In this document: positions 1 to 9,581 of the stretch, one piece after another
Numbering within the stretch: the first letter of the stretch is position 1
How the letters are laid out: the number at the start of each line of letters is the position of its first letter
From: Winogradskyella marincola
GTDB taxonomy: Bacteria > Bacteroidota > Bacteroidia > Flavobacteriales > Flavobacteriaceae
Direction: 5' to 3'
NCBI RefSeq assembly: GCF_029624125.1
Contig: NZ_JARSBN010000006.1
Location: 62,001 to 126,000 of the forward strand
DNA: 64,000 bases
The notes under the pieces: generated by a model
What the model was told of the DNA's origin: nothing
What the model saw: the letters and a program-made list of their open reading frames with translations, nothing else
Databases searched by the model: none
Program-made: the position numbers and the translations under genes

Positions 1-792
1 AAAACTAGTTCTTTCAGAATCCGATAATAGATCGATTAACTCCTGATGTCTATTTTTTAAAATTCCAGTTACTCTTTTTTGTTTAGAAATATCTTTATCT
101 ATATTTCTGATTTCCATATACGGCTCTAACTCATTTTCTCTCTCCTTTATTGGAACATACTCAATAAAATAGTACAAACAGAATTCTTTATTTTCACTAT
201 CAAATCTTATATTAGACTTGTCATAATCTATTAAATAGGCTGCCCCTTCATTCTTATTTTTATAGATATCAGAAAGCTGTACACTCCTATCTTTTAATAA
301 TTCAGGATTTCTATTAGGATATGTTATTTCAGATGGTAATCTTTTAATGTCCTGTTTAACTTGATATGTATTGAAATCTTTATTTAAAGCTTCATTAGAT
401 ATTCCATCAATTAAAAATTCGAACTCTTCCTCTTCTAGAATTTTTAAAATACTATTATCCTTTACAAATTCTTCTCCTTGTTCGGTTACTAACCAAATAC
501 CTGAAGCAAAATCTACAAAGCCTCTTTCACGCAAAAAGTATAATTCTCTTAATACAAAGTCTTCTTTGTTAAGACCTAAAAACTCGATTATTTGTTCTTC
601 TTTATTGTAACCTGCTTTTATTGTTCTTAACAAAACAGAATAGACTTGTTGTATTGATTTTTCAGGCGATTTATTCACAGTTGCGTTAACACGAACTCGT
701 CTATAAGGATATGCAAATTGGATAATTTCATTTATTTTATAATCGCTTGGACATTGTTTGTCTAACTTTATATGTATTTCTTGTATATCCAT
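1..792 (-). CDS. partial protein with winged-helix-like N-terminus, partner of the kinase-helicase (C-terminus beyond window)
   Basis: An open frame of 264 codons starts with ATG at 792 and runs off the left edge without a stop, so only the N-terminal part is visible. The start overlaps the stop of the upstream kinase-helicase gene as TGATG, which implies translational coupling. Residues about 45-130 (helices around QQVYSVLLRTIKAGYN, then EEQIIEFLGLNKEDF and a LRERGFVD turn) read like a winged-helix domain. The rest is charged, with no recognised motif, and no HKD (HxKx4D) motif occurs in the visible part. In type I Mokosh defence systems the kinase-helicase gene is followed by a PLD-family nuclease gene, so a nuclease domain beyond the edge is a reasonable expectation, but it is not seen here. 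Confidence 0.8.
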   Translation of the reverse strand, partial: MDIQEIHIKLDKQCPSDYKINEIIQFAYPYRRVRVNATVNKSPEKSIQQVYSVLLRTIKAGYNKEEQIIEFLGLNKEDFVLRELYFLRERGFVDFASGIWLVTEQGEEFVKDNSILKILEEEEFEFLIDGISNEALNKDFNTYQVKQDIKRLPSEITYPNRNPELLKDRSVQLSDIYKNKNEGAAYLIDYDKSNIRFDSENKEFCLYYFIEYVPIKERENELEPYMEIRNIDKDISKQKRVTGILKNRHQELIDLLSDSERTSF

Positions 793-3700
793 CAAAATAT
801 TTGTTCTACATTTTTAACAATCCAATCTTTCTTCAATTCACTTAAATATTTTTGTAATGCTGGTTTTTGATTTGTGATTTCTATATCTTTTGGCGGTTTT
901 GCACTTAATATGCTATCTAAATTTCCAACAATAATTAATAGTTTTTTTTGCCTTGACAAAGCGACATTAATACGATTTGCATTAGATAAAAATCCTAATG
1001 TTTGTTGCTGACTTCTTACCAAATCAAAAATGATAATATCCTTTTCTAAACCTTGAAATTTATCTACGACATCTATAACTACATTGTTAGATTTTACATT
1101 TTTAAGTTTACGGTAATTAACTTTACGATTAAGAACTTTTGTTATTTCTTTTTTCTGTGCTGAATATCCTGAAAGAATACCAATTGTGTAATTCTTTACT
1201 TTATTAAATTTATCTAAACCATTTAGAAGTTCTGGAATTAATTCAGCACTTAATTTATTTCTAGACGAACCATTTCCGTCAATTTCACTTTTGTATGAAT
1301 TTCCAATATCAAGAAAGATAATTGAACTATCAATTTTTAAATCAAGATTATGTTCCTTGTCAGAATTTCGTTTGACTGGTTTTATTGGTTCATCTCCTTC
1401 TACTTCGTAAAAGCATTTTGAAGTAAGTAAAACTTGATCTTTAGAACTCCTTCTAGATTCCTCTAACTGACTTTTAAAATCGTCATCAATAATTTCTATA
1501 ATATTTTCAAATAAACTCGGCCTATTGAAATAATCATCCCACTCTAAGTCTTCTGATTCTTTCTTATGTTCATTTCTTAACCATTTTTCAACTTCTCGAT
1601 TTGCAGTTAGCATTGGTCGTAATTGTCTATGGTCGCCAACTAAAACTAGTTTATCAGCCATAACAATTGGTATTAAAGCTTCTGCTGTGGTTGCTTTACC
1701 ACTTTCGTCCATTATGACGTAGTCAAACTCAAAATTATATTTTTGATATTTTTTTGATGCAATATGATTTGTTGTTGCTCCAATTACCCTAATGCTATCT
1801 ATTAATTTTTGATTGAGATTGCTATTCTCATCTAACGAACTAATTGTTGCCAACCAATCATTAAATATTTGTTGTTTTAAAAAATATTCTTCAAAATTTA
1901 CTTTTACATAACTATTGATTGAAGTTATAAACTCTGTTTCAGAAGTTAAAGATTTTTCTAAACCTTTAAACATATTGAAACGTTCTAGCATTTTTTCTAT
2001 TTGTTGCTTTTTTACTTTCCATAATTTATTGGAAGAAAGGATTTCAAAAATGGGTAATAGAATAATATTCTCTTTTTCTAGTGCCTTTTTAAATTGTTCT
2101 TTATATGGTTTCCAATTGGCTTTAGTTTTTTTTCTTACTTCTTCTTTCCAACCCTCAATTTTTCTGTCTAAAGTATGTTTTTGTAAATTTTTAATTGGTT
2201 TTCTGACACCACTTAATCGGACAATTGGAACTTTTTTTTCTAACAGGTTTTCTAACACATTATCAACTGCATCATTTGTTTGAGAAGTGATTAAAATTTT
2301 AGCATCAGGATTTTTATTTAAAATTTGAAAAACAATTTCTGTGATTACAGTTGTTTTTCCTGTTCCAGGTGGTCCTTGAATAACTGTTAAAGGTTCTCTA
2401 TGTATTGCGTTTAGTATTGCAGTTTGTTGATTAGCACTATATCCAAACTCCTTCCCATATTGATCTGTTTGATAAACTTTCTCTAATCCATATTTATCTA
2501 TAGGTTTTTTTGGAATATCTAGAGGATTAAAAATATAATGTATTAAATCTCTATTTTGAACTTCATCATATTCTACTTTTCTGATAGCATCTTTTTGCCT
2601 TCTTTTCTCAACCTCTTGTTTACTTGTATCTTCAAATATGTATCCATTTTTCGGTATCTTATTAAAAGTTAAACCTTCACAATCTCTAAACCTTAAAACT
2701 CGTGATCTATTATTGAAATTATAAGCAACTCCAGAAAACAATAATGGCTCTTTCATTTTTTTTTCGTCCACAGTATCACTTATAATAAATTGAATAGGAT
2801 CTTTATTTTCTTTATCTAAATTCCCTGCCTTGTCAATGTGAGAGTAGATTAAACCATTTTTACTGTATTTTTCGTTGTCTTGAATTTTAAATGAAATTTC
2901 ATGGTTTCCTTTTTTTTCAAAACTCACAAACCTAAGTCTCAATGAGTTTTTTTTAATTACATCCAATTCTTTATCAACTAAATCTTTAAAGAATTTCAGT
3001 TCTTTAGTAATCTCTCTTTTTCCTTTTCTGTAATCTCTTTCGTGTTGCTTTTCTTTTTGTATTTTCTTGAAAAATGGTGTTAAATTAAAATGTTTACCAT
3101 AACTATATTGCGAAGTGTAAACTATTGGTAAACCCAATGTTGTTCCTTTTTTTAAAACCCTATTATATTTAATTTCATTTCCTGACTTATGCTCATAGTT
3201 TCTAATTAGTAATTTGTTTTCAGAAATCAACCACAGGCAGTGGATATTATAGTTATAAGTTATTATGTCAATTAATATATTTCCTCCTGATTTTGGACTA
3301 ACATCAAACTTTGGTATAAAATCAATTGTTTCATCAATATATTTGTTGTTAAGTTCTTCAATTAATTCTGGGTTAAATTCGCCATCAATTAAAACTGTAT
3401 TCACATTATCAAACGATATTTCGTTTACTATTTTAGATAATTGCTCTAAAAAAGCAGTGTAATTTAATCTATTAGATGGTAGTTGCTCACAACTTTTATC
3501 TATTAGTTTTTTTATTTCTTCAAATTCATTAATTCCATTCTTTTCAAAATACCATTCAATAACTTTACCTATAGAATAGATATCAGATTGATAAGAGAAT
3601 CCCTTTTGGATATTTCTATCCCATTTTTCAGGTGATGCAAATGCTTTTGCGAAAATCTCTAATTCTTGTGATTGGCTTAATGTTGCGGAAATATCAGAAA

Positions 3701-4142
3701 CTCCAAAATCAATTAAGTAGAAATCAAAGTTTTCATCTACAAGTATATTGGCAGGCGTTATATCTCCGTGAGTAAGTTTGTGTTTTAGATGCAATTGCTG
3801 TAAGCAATTTGTAATTTGTTCAATTCCTTTTAAAAAATAAGTTGGTTTAACTTCAGAAACACTTTCTTCTAAAGAAGTTGCGGTTTTGTTTTCGAATATG
3901 ATGCAATAAGCACTTTGATTTTCGTCCCAATCATATTCAAAAATTTTTGGCAAAGAATTGTGAACTGCTTTTTTTAAGTGTCTTAATTTGTTGTAAAGAA
4001 TTTTACTCGGTTGCGAGTTTTGTTCAATTCCTTTTATCCATTTGGCAAAATAAATTTCACCACTTTCATCTGTTACTTTTGCGGTTGATGAATAACCTCT
4101 GTTTAGGATTTCTCCGTATGGTTGGTATTTGTCTAAAATCAT
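792..4142 (-). CDS. Ser/Thr kinase-like domain fused to SF1 (COG1112/DNA2-like) helicase, MkoA-like
   Basis: This is an 1116-residue two-part protein. Residues 1-200 form a protein-kinase-like domain: a lysine in FAKW (K34), the catalytic-loop HGDITPANIL (HGD at 125-127), DFG at 145-147 and a SPE motif at 170-172. After a long middle region a superfamily 1 helicase follows: Walker A QGPPGTGKTT near residue 590, motif Ia with SQTNDAVDNVL, a Walker B variant DESG near 812, GDHRQLRPM right after it, and the C-terminal motifs DKFQGLEKDI and NRINVALSRQKK near 1020-1060. Kinase fused to a COG1112 helicase, followed by a coupled second gene, is the architecture I know from type I Mokosh anti-phage systems (family knowledge). 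The assignment to Mokosh is inference because the partner is cut off. The catalytic residues of both parts look intact. Confidence 0.85.
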   Translation of the reverse strand: MILDKYQPYGEILNRGYSSTAKVTDESGEIYFAKWIKGIEQNSQPSKILYNKLRHLKKAVHNSLPKIFEYDWDENQSAYCIIFENKTATSLEESVSEVKPTYFLKGIEQITNCLQQLHLKHKLTHGDITPANILVDENFDFYLIDFGVSDISATLSQSQELEIFAKAFASPEKWDRNIQKGFSYQSDIYSIGKVIEWYFEKNGINEFEEIKKLIDKSCEQLPSNRLNYTAFLEQLSKIVNEISFDNVNTVLIDGEFNPELIEELNNKYIDETIDFIPKFDVSPKSGGNILIDIITYNYNIHCLWLISENKLLIRNYEHKSGNEIKYNRVLKKGTTLGLPIVYTSQYSYGKHFNLTPFFKKIQKEKQHERDYRKGKREITKELKFFKDLVDKELDVIKKNSLRLRFVSFEKKGNHEISFKIQDNEKYSKNGLIYSHIDKAGNLDKENKDPIQFIISDTVDEKKMKEPLLFSGVAYNFNNRSRVLRFRDCEGLTFNKIPKNGYIFEDTSKQEVEKRRQKDAIRKVEYDEVQNRDLIHYIFNPLDIPKKPIDKYGLEKVYQTDQYGKEFGYSANQQTAILNAIHREPLTVIQGPPGTGKTTVITEIVFQILNKNPDAKILITSQTNDAVDNVLENLLEKKVPIVRLSGVRKPIKNLQKHTLDRKIEGWKEEVRKKTKANWKPYKEQFKKALEKENIILLPIFEILSSNKLWKVKKQQIEKMLERFNMFKGLEKSLTSETEFITSINSYVKVNFEEYFLKQQIFNDWLATISSLDENSNLNQKLIDSIRVIGATTNHIASKKYQKYNFEFDYVIMDESGKATTAEALIPIVMADKLVLVGDHRQLRPMLTANREVEKWLRNEHKKESEDLEWDDYFNRPSLFENIIEIIDDDFKSQLEESRRSSKDQVLLTSKCFYEVEGDEPIKPVKRNSDKEHNLDLKIDSSIIFLDIGNSYKSEIDGNGSSRNKLSAELIPELLNGLDKFNKVKNYTIGILSGYSAQKKEITKVLNRKVNYRKLKNVKSNNVVIDVVDKFQGLEKDIIIFDLVRSQQQTLGFLSNANRINVALSRQKKLLIIVGNLDSILSAKPPKDIEITNQKPALQKYLSELKKDWIVKNVEQIF

Positions 4143-4224
4143 TTAACTAAATTATATCCTAGATCTTTATAAATGTATGATTTAAGTTTTCGTTTTCTGG
4201 TTTAGCGATTGGCTTTTTAGTGAG

Positions 4225-4347
4225 CTACAAATCCATACCAGCACCATTAATTTTTAACCAATGGATTTGCGCATCATAATTCGGCAGTATTTTATCGACC
4301 TCGTTCCAAAACAGTTTTGAATGGTTGTTATGAATTAAATATGTTAA
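4225..4347 (-). pseudogene. C-terminal remnant of a YgjP/DUF45-type (M48-like) metallopeptidase
   Basis: Between hsdR and the kinase-helicase gene a 40-codon open stretch on the minus strand ends in TAG at 4225 and is closed upstream by TGA at 4348-4350. Its translation contains HNNHSKLFWNEVDKILPNY and then WLKING, the typical C-terminal end of the DUF45/YgjP zinc metallopeptidases (HxxHSxxFW...P.(Y/W)...WLK). The HExxH-containing body is missing and no start codon is present, so it is a relic. These peptidase genes often sit directly beside type I hsdR genes, which fits the position just downstream of hsdR. The identification rests on about 35 residues. Confidence 0.55.
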
Positions 4348-4376
4348 TCATTAAAGATTTTATTAAAAAACATTTA

Positions 4377-7300
4377 TTAACTGACATTGGAATAAACACT
4401 CTTTGCACTTCCATAATAGTTAGTAAAGATATGCTGGTAAACATTGGCTGTTTTTATTCCTACTTCTTCATCTGAATATCGCTCTTGTGGCAAGTACAGT
4501 AAATTGTCATAAATTAAGCTTTTTACCTGTGCTTTTATTTGTCTGCTTTCACGCCAGTTATCAATTTTTAATTTTTCTTCTTTTAGGGTTTCAAGAGTTT
4601 TGGCTGCTACGTTTTTAACTGCTTTTATTTCTTTACTTGTAAGCTCTTTCCCTTCTTTTAATAAATCAAAAATGGCTAAGGTTTCTTGATCTTTTAAATT
4701 TTCACGAACTACACGTTGTTCTTCAAAAGAAAGATCTTTTATAAAATCACTTAAGTTCTCAAACGTCTTCATGGTATCTTCAAGACTTTTTCCTTTGTTA
4801 TATTCTTCTATGATTTTTTTATATCTATCGTAAAATTCTATCCGTAACGGATTTTCTTTCATCATTTGTTCTAAACGTTGCTCAATCGCATCCTGTAAAT
4901 TAAACACTAAAGTGTTCTTTCGTGGTGTTTTAGCAAAAGCTGCTCTTAATTTATCAAAATCTAAAGATGCTAAATCAACATACACTTCTTCTTCATCTTC
5001 TTTAATTATATTATCTTGAATAGTTACACTTTCGCTCACAATCGCTTGAAGATCCATTATGATTTGCGTTACATCTGCTCCTTTTACATTTTGATTGAGA
5101 GCTGTATAAATGGCTTCGATTGCATTAAAATCTTTAACATGCTTCTTTAATTTATCCGAAGGAAATAGTGCTTTGTATTTTCTAAATACATTACGCGCCA
5201 TCGTCTCAAATGTAGTTCTTGTAGTCTCATTAAGACATACAGCATCTGTTGCTTGTTTTATTTTAGCAATTTTAGACATTGGTTTGGCATCCTTTAACTC
5301 TTGTAAAGAAAAATTAAGCTCTTTTAAATAAGTTTTTACGTCTTTAATGGATTGTTTTAACTCTACCTCAACATCTTCTAATGGTTCTACTGGTTTTCCT
5401 GGCTTATTTGTATTACCTGACCCTTTACTTCCTTCTCCATAAATAGAATACGCCTTCTCTAATTGCTTATAGACATTACCATAATCGACAATTAACCCAT
5501 TTTCTTTCTCGTCATCATACACACGATTTGCTCTTGCTATAGTTTGCATTAATGTGTGGCCTTTAATAGGTTTATCTAGATATACTGTAGACACACATGG
5601 CGCATCAAAACCTGTAATCCACATGGCACAGACTATTGCTAAACGAAACGGATTGTCTTCGTCCTTAAATTCTTTTTCAAGATTACGCTCAACCATTTTT
5701 TTTCGGTGTGTTTCAATGTCTAAATCCATTTTACGGAATTTATCCACTTCATTTTGCTCACCACTGACTACCACACAAACTTCGGTTTCTTTAACTCTAT
5801 TGTACTTACGTTTTAGTTCTTGTTCTTCTTGTTGATCTGTTGCATTATCTATGCGCTTTTGTAGTTCTTTAAGGTATTCTGGCCAATATTGCTGTACCAA
5901 ATCGTACATCTTTATCGCAGTAGGTTTATCTAAAGCCACATACATGGCTTTACCTTGATAACCACGTTCGTTAAAGTGCCAAACCAAATCTTTCGCAATA
6001 GCTTCTAATCTTGGTTGAGACGTTAATATTGGATAATCTCTATTAAAAAGGTATTCTAATTTCTTTTTTTGGTCGTCATCTAAATCTTCATTTTCAAAAA
6101 CCTCAGCCATTTTCTCATCCAATTCTGGATTAATAATGTCTAGCTTTTCACCTCTATTCAAGTATCGCAAAGGAAGCGTTGCTTCATCTTCAATCGCTCG
6201 TTTAAAATCATAAATAGACACATATTCACCAAAAATATTTTTGGTAAGCTCTTCCTCTTCTTTTATAATTGGTGTTCCTGTAAAGCCTAAATAGGATGCA
6301 TTTGGCAAACCATGAAAACGCATGTTTCTTGCATAAGTACCTGACTGTGTACGATGGGCTTCGTCACTGATGACGATAATGTTTTTTCGCTCTGTAATAA
6401 GTGGATATTCGCTTTCTACTTTTGGGTCTATCGAAAATTTATGAATAAGCGTAAATACATAACGGTGATTTTCGGCTAATAACTCTCGCAAATGCTCACG
6501 ACCTGTCATGCCTTTTTTCTTACCAGCTATTATATTTTTGTCGTTTACAACACCAACACCAGAAAATGTATCATATAACTGATTTTCTAACTCGGTTCTA
6601 TCAACCGCAATTAAAAACGTATAAGAACCACCAAGTTTACGATGAATTTTTTCGCATAAAAACACCATAGAATAGGATTTACCAGATCCTTGCGTGTGCC
6701 AAAACACACCAAGTTTACCTTCTAGATCCTCTATATTATCAACATTGTCTATAACTTTATTGACACCAATGTATTGGTGGTTTTTAGCCATTAATTTAAT
6801 AACATCTCCTTGAGAATCATCAAATAAGAGAAAGTTCTCAAAAATATCCATCAAACGATGTTTGGCGCAGGTACCACGTAGCATAGTATCTAAGCTAACT
6901 TCACCTTCTTCTTCCTCTTCTATACGTTTCCACTCTAAAAAGAATTTGTAAGGGCTAGTTATAGTACCTACTTTAGCATCTGTACCATTACTCAAAATCA
7001 CAAATCCATTGTTATGAAACACATGTGGTATTGTATCTTTATAATCTTTTAAATTATCGTTGTAGGCATGACGTAAATCTTGGTGATGCGCTTTTAACTC
7101 AAAAAACACTAAGGGAATACCATTTACAAAACCTACCACATCTGGTCTACGTAAATACAGCTCTCCTAAAACCTCAAACTGTCTAACCGCTAAAAAGTGA
7201 TTGTTTTCGTAATTTTTAAAGTCAAATACTTTTAGCTTAGTTTTAACCAATTCGCCTTTAGTATTGGTATAACTTACTGGCACACCATTTTTAAGATAGT

Positions 7301-7586
7301 CGGTTTTTTCTTTATTGATTCTACCTAAAGTTTGATCTGCTACGTTTTGGGTAATTAACTCTATTGCCTGCTCATAAGCTACATCTGGATGATTAGAATT
7401 GAGTTTTTGTAATGCTTGTAATAGGTAGCGTTTTAAAACCACCTCGGTTTTATCTTCTCTACCTAATAAACCTTCTGTGCCGAAAGATTCTTTTTTCCAA
7501 GCAGTCACTACAGTCCACCCTAATTCTTCTAACACATCTTGTGTAGCTTGCTCTATTAAACCGTCTTCTGAATATTCGTAGCTCAT
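4377..7586 (-). CDS. hsdR: type I restriction endonuclease R (motor/nuclease) subunit
   Basis: This 1069-residue protein has the usual HsdR order. The N-terminal PD-(D/E)xK nuclease shows RRPDVVGFVNG followed by VFFELKAH near residue 165 (catalytic E-x-K). The SF2 translocase follows, with Walker A TQGSGKSYS near 300, ISDEAHRTQSG near 408, GFTGTPI near 433 and the motif VI-like QTIARANRVY. The C-terminal part is helical and charged, as expected for the segment that contacts the methylase. The gene starts 6 bp after the stop of the upstream DUF262-DUF1524 gene, so it is co-transcribed with the inserted DUF262 pair. The length is normal for the family and no disruption is seen. With hsdM and hsdS it should form an ATP-dependent restriction complex that cleaves far from unmethylated recognition sites. 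Confidence 0.97.
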   Translation of the reverse strand: MSYEYSEDGLIEQATQDVLEELGWTVVTAWKKESFGTEGLLGREDKTEVVLKRYLLQALQKLNSNHPDVAYEQAIELITQNVADQTLGRINKEKTDYLKNGVPVSYTNTKGELVKTKLKVFDFKNYENNHFLAVRQFEVLGELYLRRPDVVGFVNGIPLVFFELKAHHQDLRHAYNDNLKDYKDTIPHVFHNNGFVILSNGTDAKVGTITSPYKFFLEWKRIEEEEEGEVSLDTMLRGTCAKHRLMDIFENFLLFDDSQGDVIKLMAKNHQYIGVNKVIDNVDNIEDLEGKLGVFWHTQGSGKSYSMVFLCEKIHRKLGGSYTFLIAVDRTELENQLYDTFSGVGVVNDKNIIAGKKKGMTGREHLRELLAENHRYVFTLIHKFSIDPKVESEYPLITERKNIIVISDEAHRTQSGTYARNMRFHGLPNASYLGFTGTPIIKEEEELTKNIFGEYVSIYDFKRAIEDEATLPLRYLNRGEKLDIINPELDEKMAEVFENEDLDDDQKKKLEYLFNRDYPILTSQPRLEAIAKDLVWHFNERGYQGKAMYVALDKPTAIKMYDLVQQYWPEYLKELQKRIDNATDQQEEQELKRKYNRVKETEVCVVVSGEQNEVDKFRKMDLDIETHRKKMVERNLEKEFKDEDNPFRLAIVCAMWITGFDAPCVSTVYLDKPIKGHTLMQTIARANRVYDDEKENGLIVDYGNVYKQLEKAYSIYGEGSKGSGNTNKPGKPVEPLEDVEVELKQSIKDVKTYLKELNFSLQELKDAKPMSKIAKIKQATDAVCLNETTRTTFETMARNVFRKYKALFPSDKLKKHVKDFNAIEAIYTALNQNVKGADVTQIIMDLQAIVSESVTIQDNIIKEDEEEVYVDLASLDFDKLRAAFAKTPRKNTLVFNLQDAIEQRLEQMMKENPLRIEFYDRYKKIIEEYNKGKSLEDTMKTFENLSDFIKDLSFEEQRVVRENLKDQETLAIFDLLKEGKELTSKEIKAVKNVAAKTLETLKEEKLKIDNWRESRQIKAQVKSLIYDNLLYLPQERYSDEEVGIKTANVYQHIFTNYYGSAKSVYSNVS

Positions 7587-7592
7587 GATTGT

Positions 7593-9581
7593 TTAGTTTT
7601 CTAGATGGTTTACAAATAATTTTATCACTTGTCTTCGGTGAAGTTTACATTTAGCCCAACTCCATTTGTCATTATTAAAAATCAAATCAGATTTTAATGA
7701 ATCTAATCTTTTTTTATCCATGAAATCTACCTTTTTAGAATTAAATGTTTTATTACTATACTCAGAATTCATTCCAGGTGACAATAGAACTAAATTACCA
7801 AAATCGTTTTGCTTGTTAACCCTTTTTTCTTCGGAATCTGTTAAATCGAAGACAATATTTACGTCCTCAGGTTTTGGGTTCTGAGGTGAAATGTGTTCAA
7901 CGGAATTTTTGGCGGTCATTTTATAATCTTGCCAACTATCTTTTTTGTTAAGAATATCTCTATTTAACCACAGAATATACTCCAACTTATAAAACCAATA
8001 ACTCGGATACGATGTACCTAATTTTGATTTTAAAGTTTTCTTTACAAAATCTGTGTTACCTTTTAGTTCATTGACTCCATATTGCATGACTTCAAAACTT
8101 ATCGTTCTCAGATCCCTTCTTTCATTACAAAACATTTCATTATCTAGCTTTTCAAGGTAAGTATTAAGTTGACTCGCATCATCAACATCTAGCATTTTGT
8201 TAAGAAAAGGTGTTAGCCAATAATGAGTAATTATCTGTTGAGAATGATACAACATGCTTTGCAATAAAGCAAAGCCCTCATTAGTTTTTGGTGCTCTTCT
8301 TTGAAATGCTGTTTCACTTTGATACAATCGTTTAATCAAATGAATTTCATCTTTTTGTTCATCATTACTAATCCATTTAATAACATACTTATCAAATTGT
8401 TTTCTCACTTTCCAAAGTAAGTTTATAAAAGCCTTGACACTCTTTTCGGTTTCAAAATAAGAACTGTAGCTATTAAAAATCCGAATTAAATCCTTGCCTT
8501 TTACTTCTGCACTATCATCTGCGGTTATATCCTTGATTTCTCTAAATTGATAAATTCTTAGTGTATGAAGCAATAACATTGGAAAACTTATGATACTTCT
8601 TACCCTTTCACTTTCACTTCCTTTTTTTGATTTCTTTTTTTTAATAGTATCATCTATAACTTCTTGCTCAGTTTCTAAAATCTCTTCATTTAATATATCT
8701 AATAAAAAATTACTAGGTTTTTCATCTTCTAGGGCTGATAACCTTCTTAAAATATCATTTGGAAGCTCATCTTGTTTCTCTCCTTTATCAATATCGGGAA
8801 AGAGTTGTTTCCATTCTAAATTTGCTACCAATTTTATGTTCTTTTCCAAATAATCATCCATAATAGAACAAGCATCCCACAACAATGCATATTGGTGCAT
8901 TTCGTCTCTGTTTTTTTTGATTTTACTAAGTAAAGTTGATTTTAAAATTTCGTGTTGTTGTAGCTGAACACCTCTATTATTCATAGCCTCAAAAACTTTA
9001 TTTTCATCTGTATCACTTGGCATTTTAGTAGCTACCATCAATACATGATTATAAATAAAACTTGAAAACTCTATCCGTTCTTTTTCATCAATTTCATCTT
9101 TTAAATAATTTCTAATCAATTCAATTCCGTCACTAATAGGTTCTAGTTCTTTTATTTCATCTTGTGTTAAACTAATTGAAGCGTTGGTATAATTAAAATA
9201 CTGGTTTGCAAAATCTCTAACCGAAAAACTAATTCTAGCAATTTTTCTTTTTTTCTCGTATGTATAACTAAACTTCCCTAAGTCTCCCTCAAGAACCTTA
9301 CTAATTAACCAAAGTGTTGTAAAACGTTGCTGACCATCAATTAAGTCTAGTTTATTATTATTCTCGGTGAGCATGATACCTCCTAAATAATAGTTTTTGT
9401 CTTTATCAATAAGATATGCCCTGTATAAATCTGCAAGCAAAGTTCTTATCTGCTGTTCTCCCCAAACATATAACCTTTGATAAATAGGAATATTAAACAA
9501 CAAATCCTTTTCTACAATAGATTTTAGTGTTAATTCAATAGAGGATATCTGTAGGTTACTTGTTTTTATTAATGTATTCAT
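7593..9581 (-). CDS. DUF262 plus DUF1524 (HNH) protein, GmrSD-type nuclease
   Basis: This 662-residue protein carries the N-terminal DUF262 motifs IPIYQRLYVW (31-40) and IDGQQRFTTLW (DGQQR at 82-86), the NTP-binding ParB/sulfiredoxin-like fold of GmrS. Near residue 564 it has SVEHISPQNP followed by NDFGNLVLLS and N...NKTF, the DUF1524 His-Me finger (HNH) nuclease of GmrD. Fusions of this kind are known as modification-dependent (type IV) restriction enzymes acting on glucosylated or otherwise modified DNA, and as effectors in BREX/BrxU-like contexts. The target here cannot be read from sequence. The N-terminus overlaps the end of the upstream DUF262 gene by 26 bp and its stop lies 6 bp before hsdR, so it is embedded in the type I operon. 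Confidence 0.9.
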   Translation of the reverse strand: MNTLIKTSNLQISSIELTLKSIVEKDLLFNIPIYQRLYVWGEQQIRTLLADLYRAYLIDKDKNYYLGGIMLTENNNKLDLIDGQQRFTTLWLISKVLEGDLGKFSYTYEKKRKIARISFSVRDFANQYFNYTNASISLTQDEIKELEPISDGIELIRNYLKDEIDEKERIEFSSFIYNHVLMVATKMPSDTDENKVFEAMNNRGVQLQQHEILKSTLLSKIKKNRDEMHQYALLWDACSIMDDYLEKNIKLVANLEWKQLFPDIDKGEKQDELPNDILRRLSALEDEKPSNFLLDILNEEILETEQEVIDDTIKKKKSKKGSESERVRSIISFPMLLLHTLRIYQFREIKDITADDSAEVKGKDLIRIFNSYSSYFETEKSVKAFINLLWKVRKQFDKYVIKWISNDEQKDEIHLIKRLYQSETAFQRRAPKTNEGFALLQSMLYHSQQIITHYWLTPFLNKMLDVDDASQLNTYLEKLDNEMFCNERRDLRTISFEVMQYGVNELKGNTDFVKKTLKSKLGTSYPSYWFYKLEYILWLNRDILNKKDSWQDYKMTAKNSVEHISPQNPKPEDVNIVFDLTDSEEKRVNKQNDFGNLVLLSPGMNSEYSNKTFNSKKVDFMDKKRLDSLKSDLIFNNDKWSWAKCKLHRRQVIKLFVNHLEN

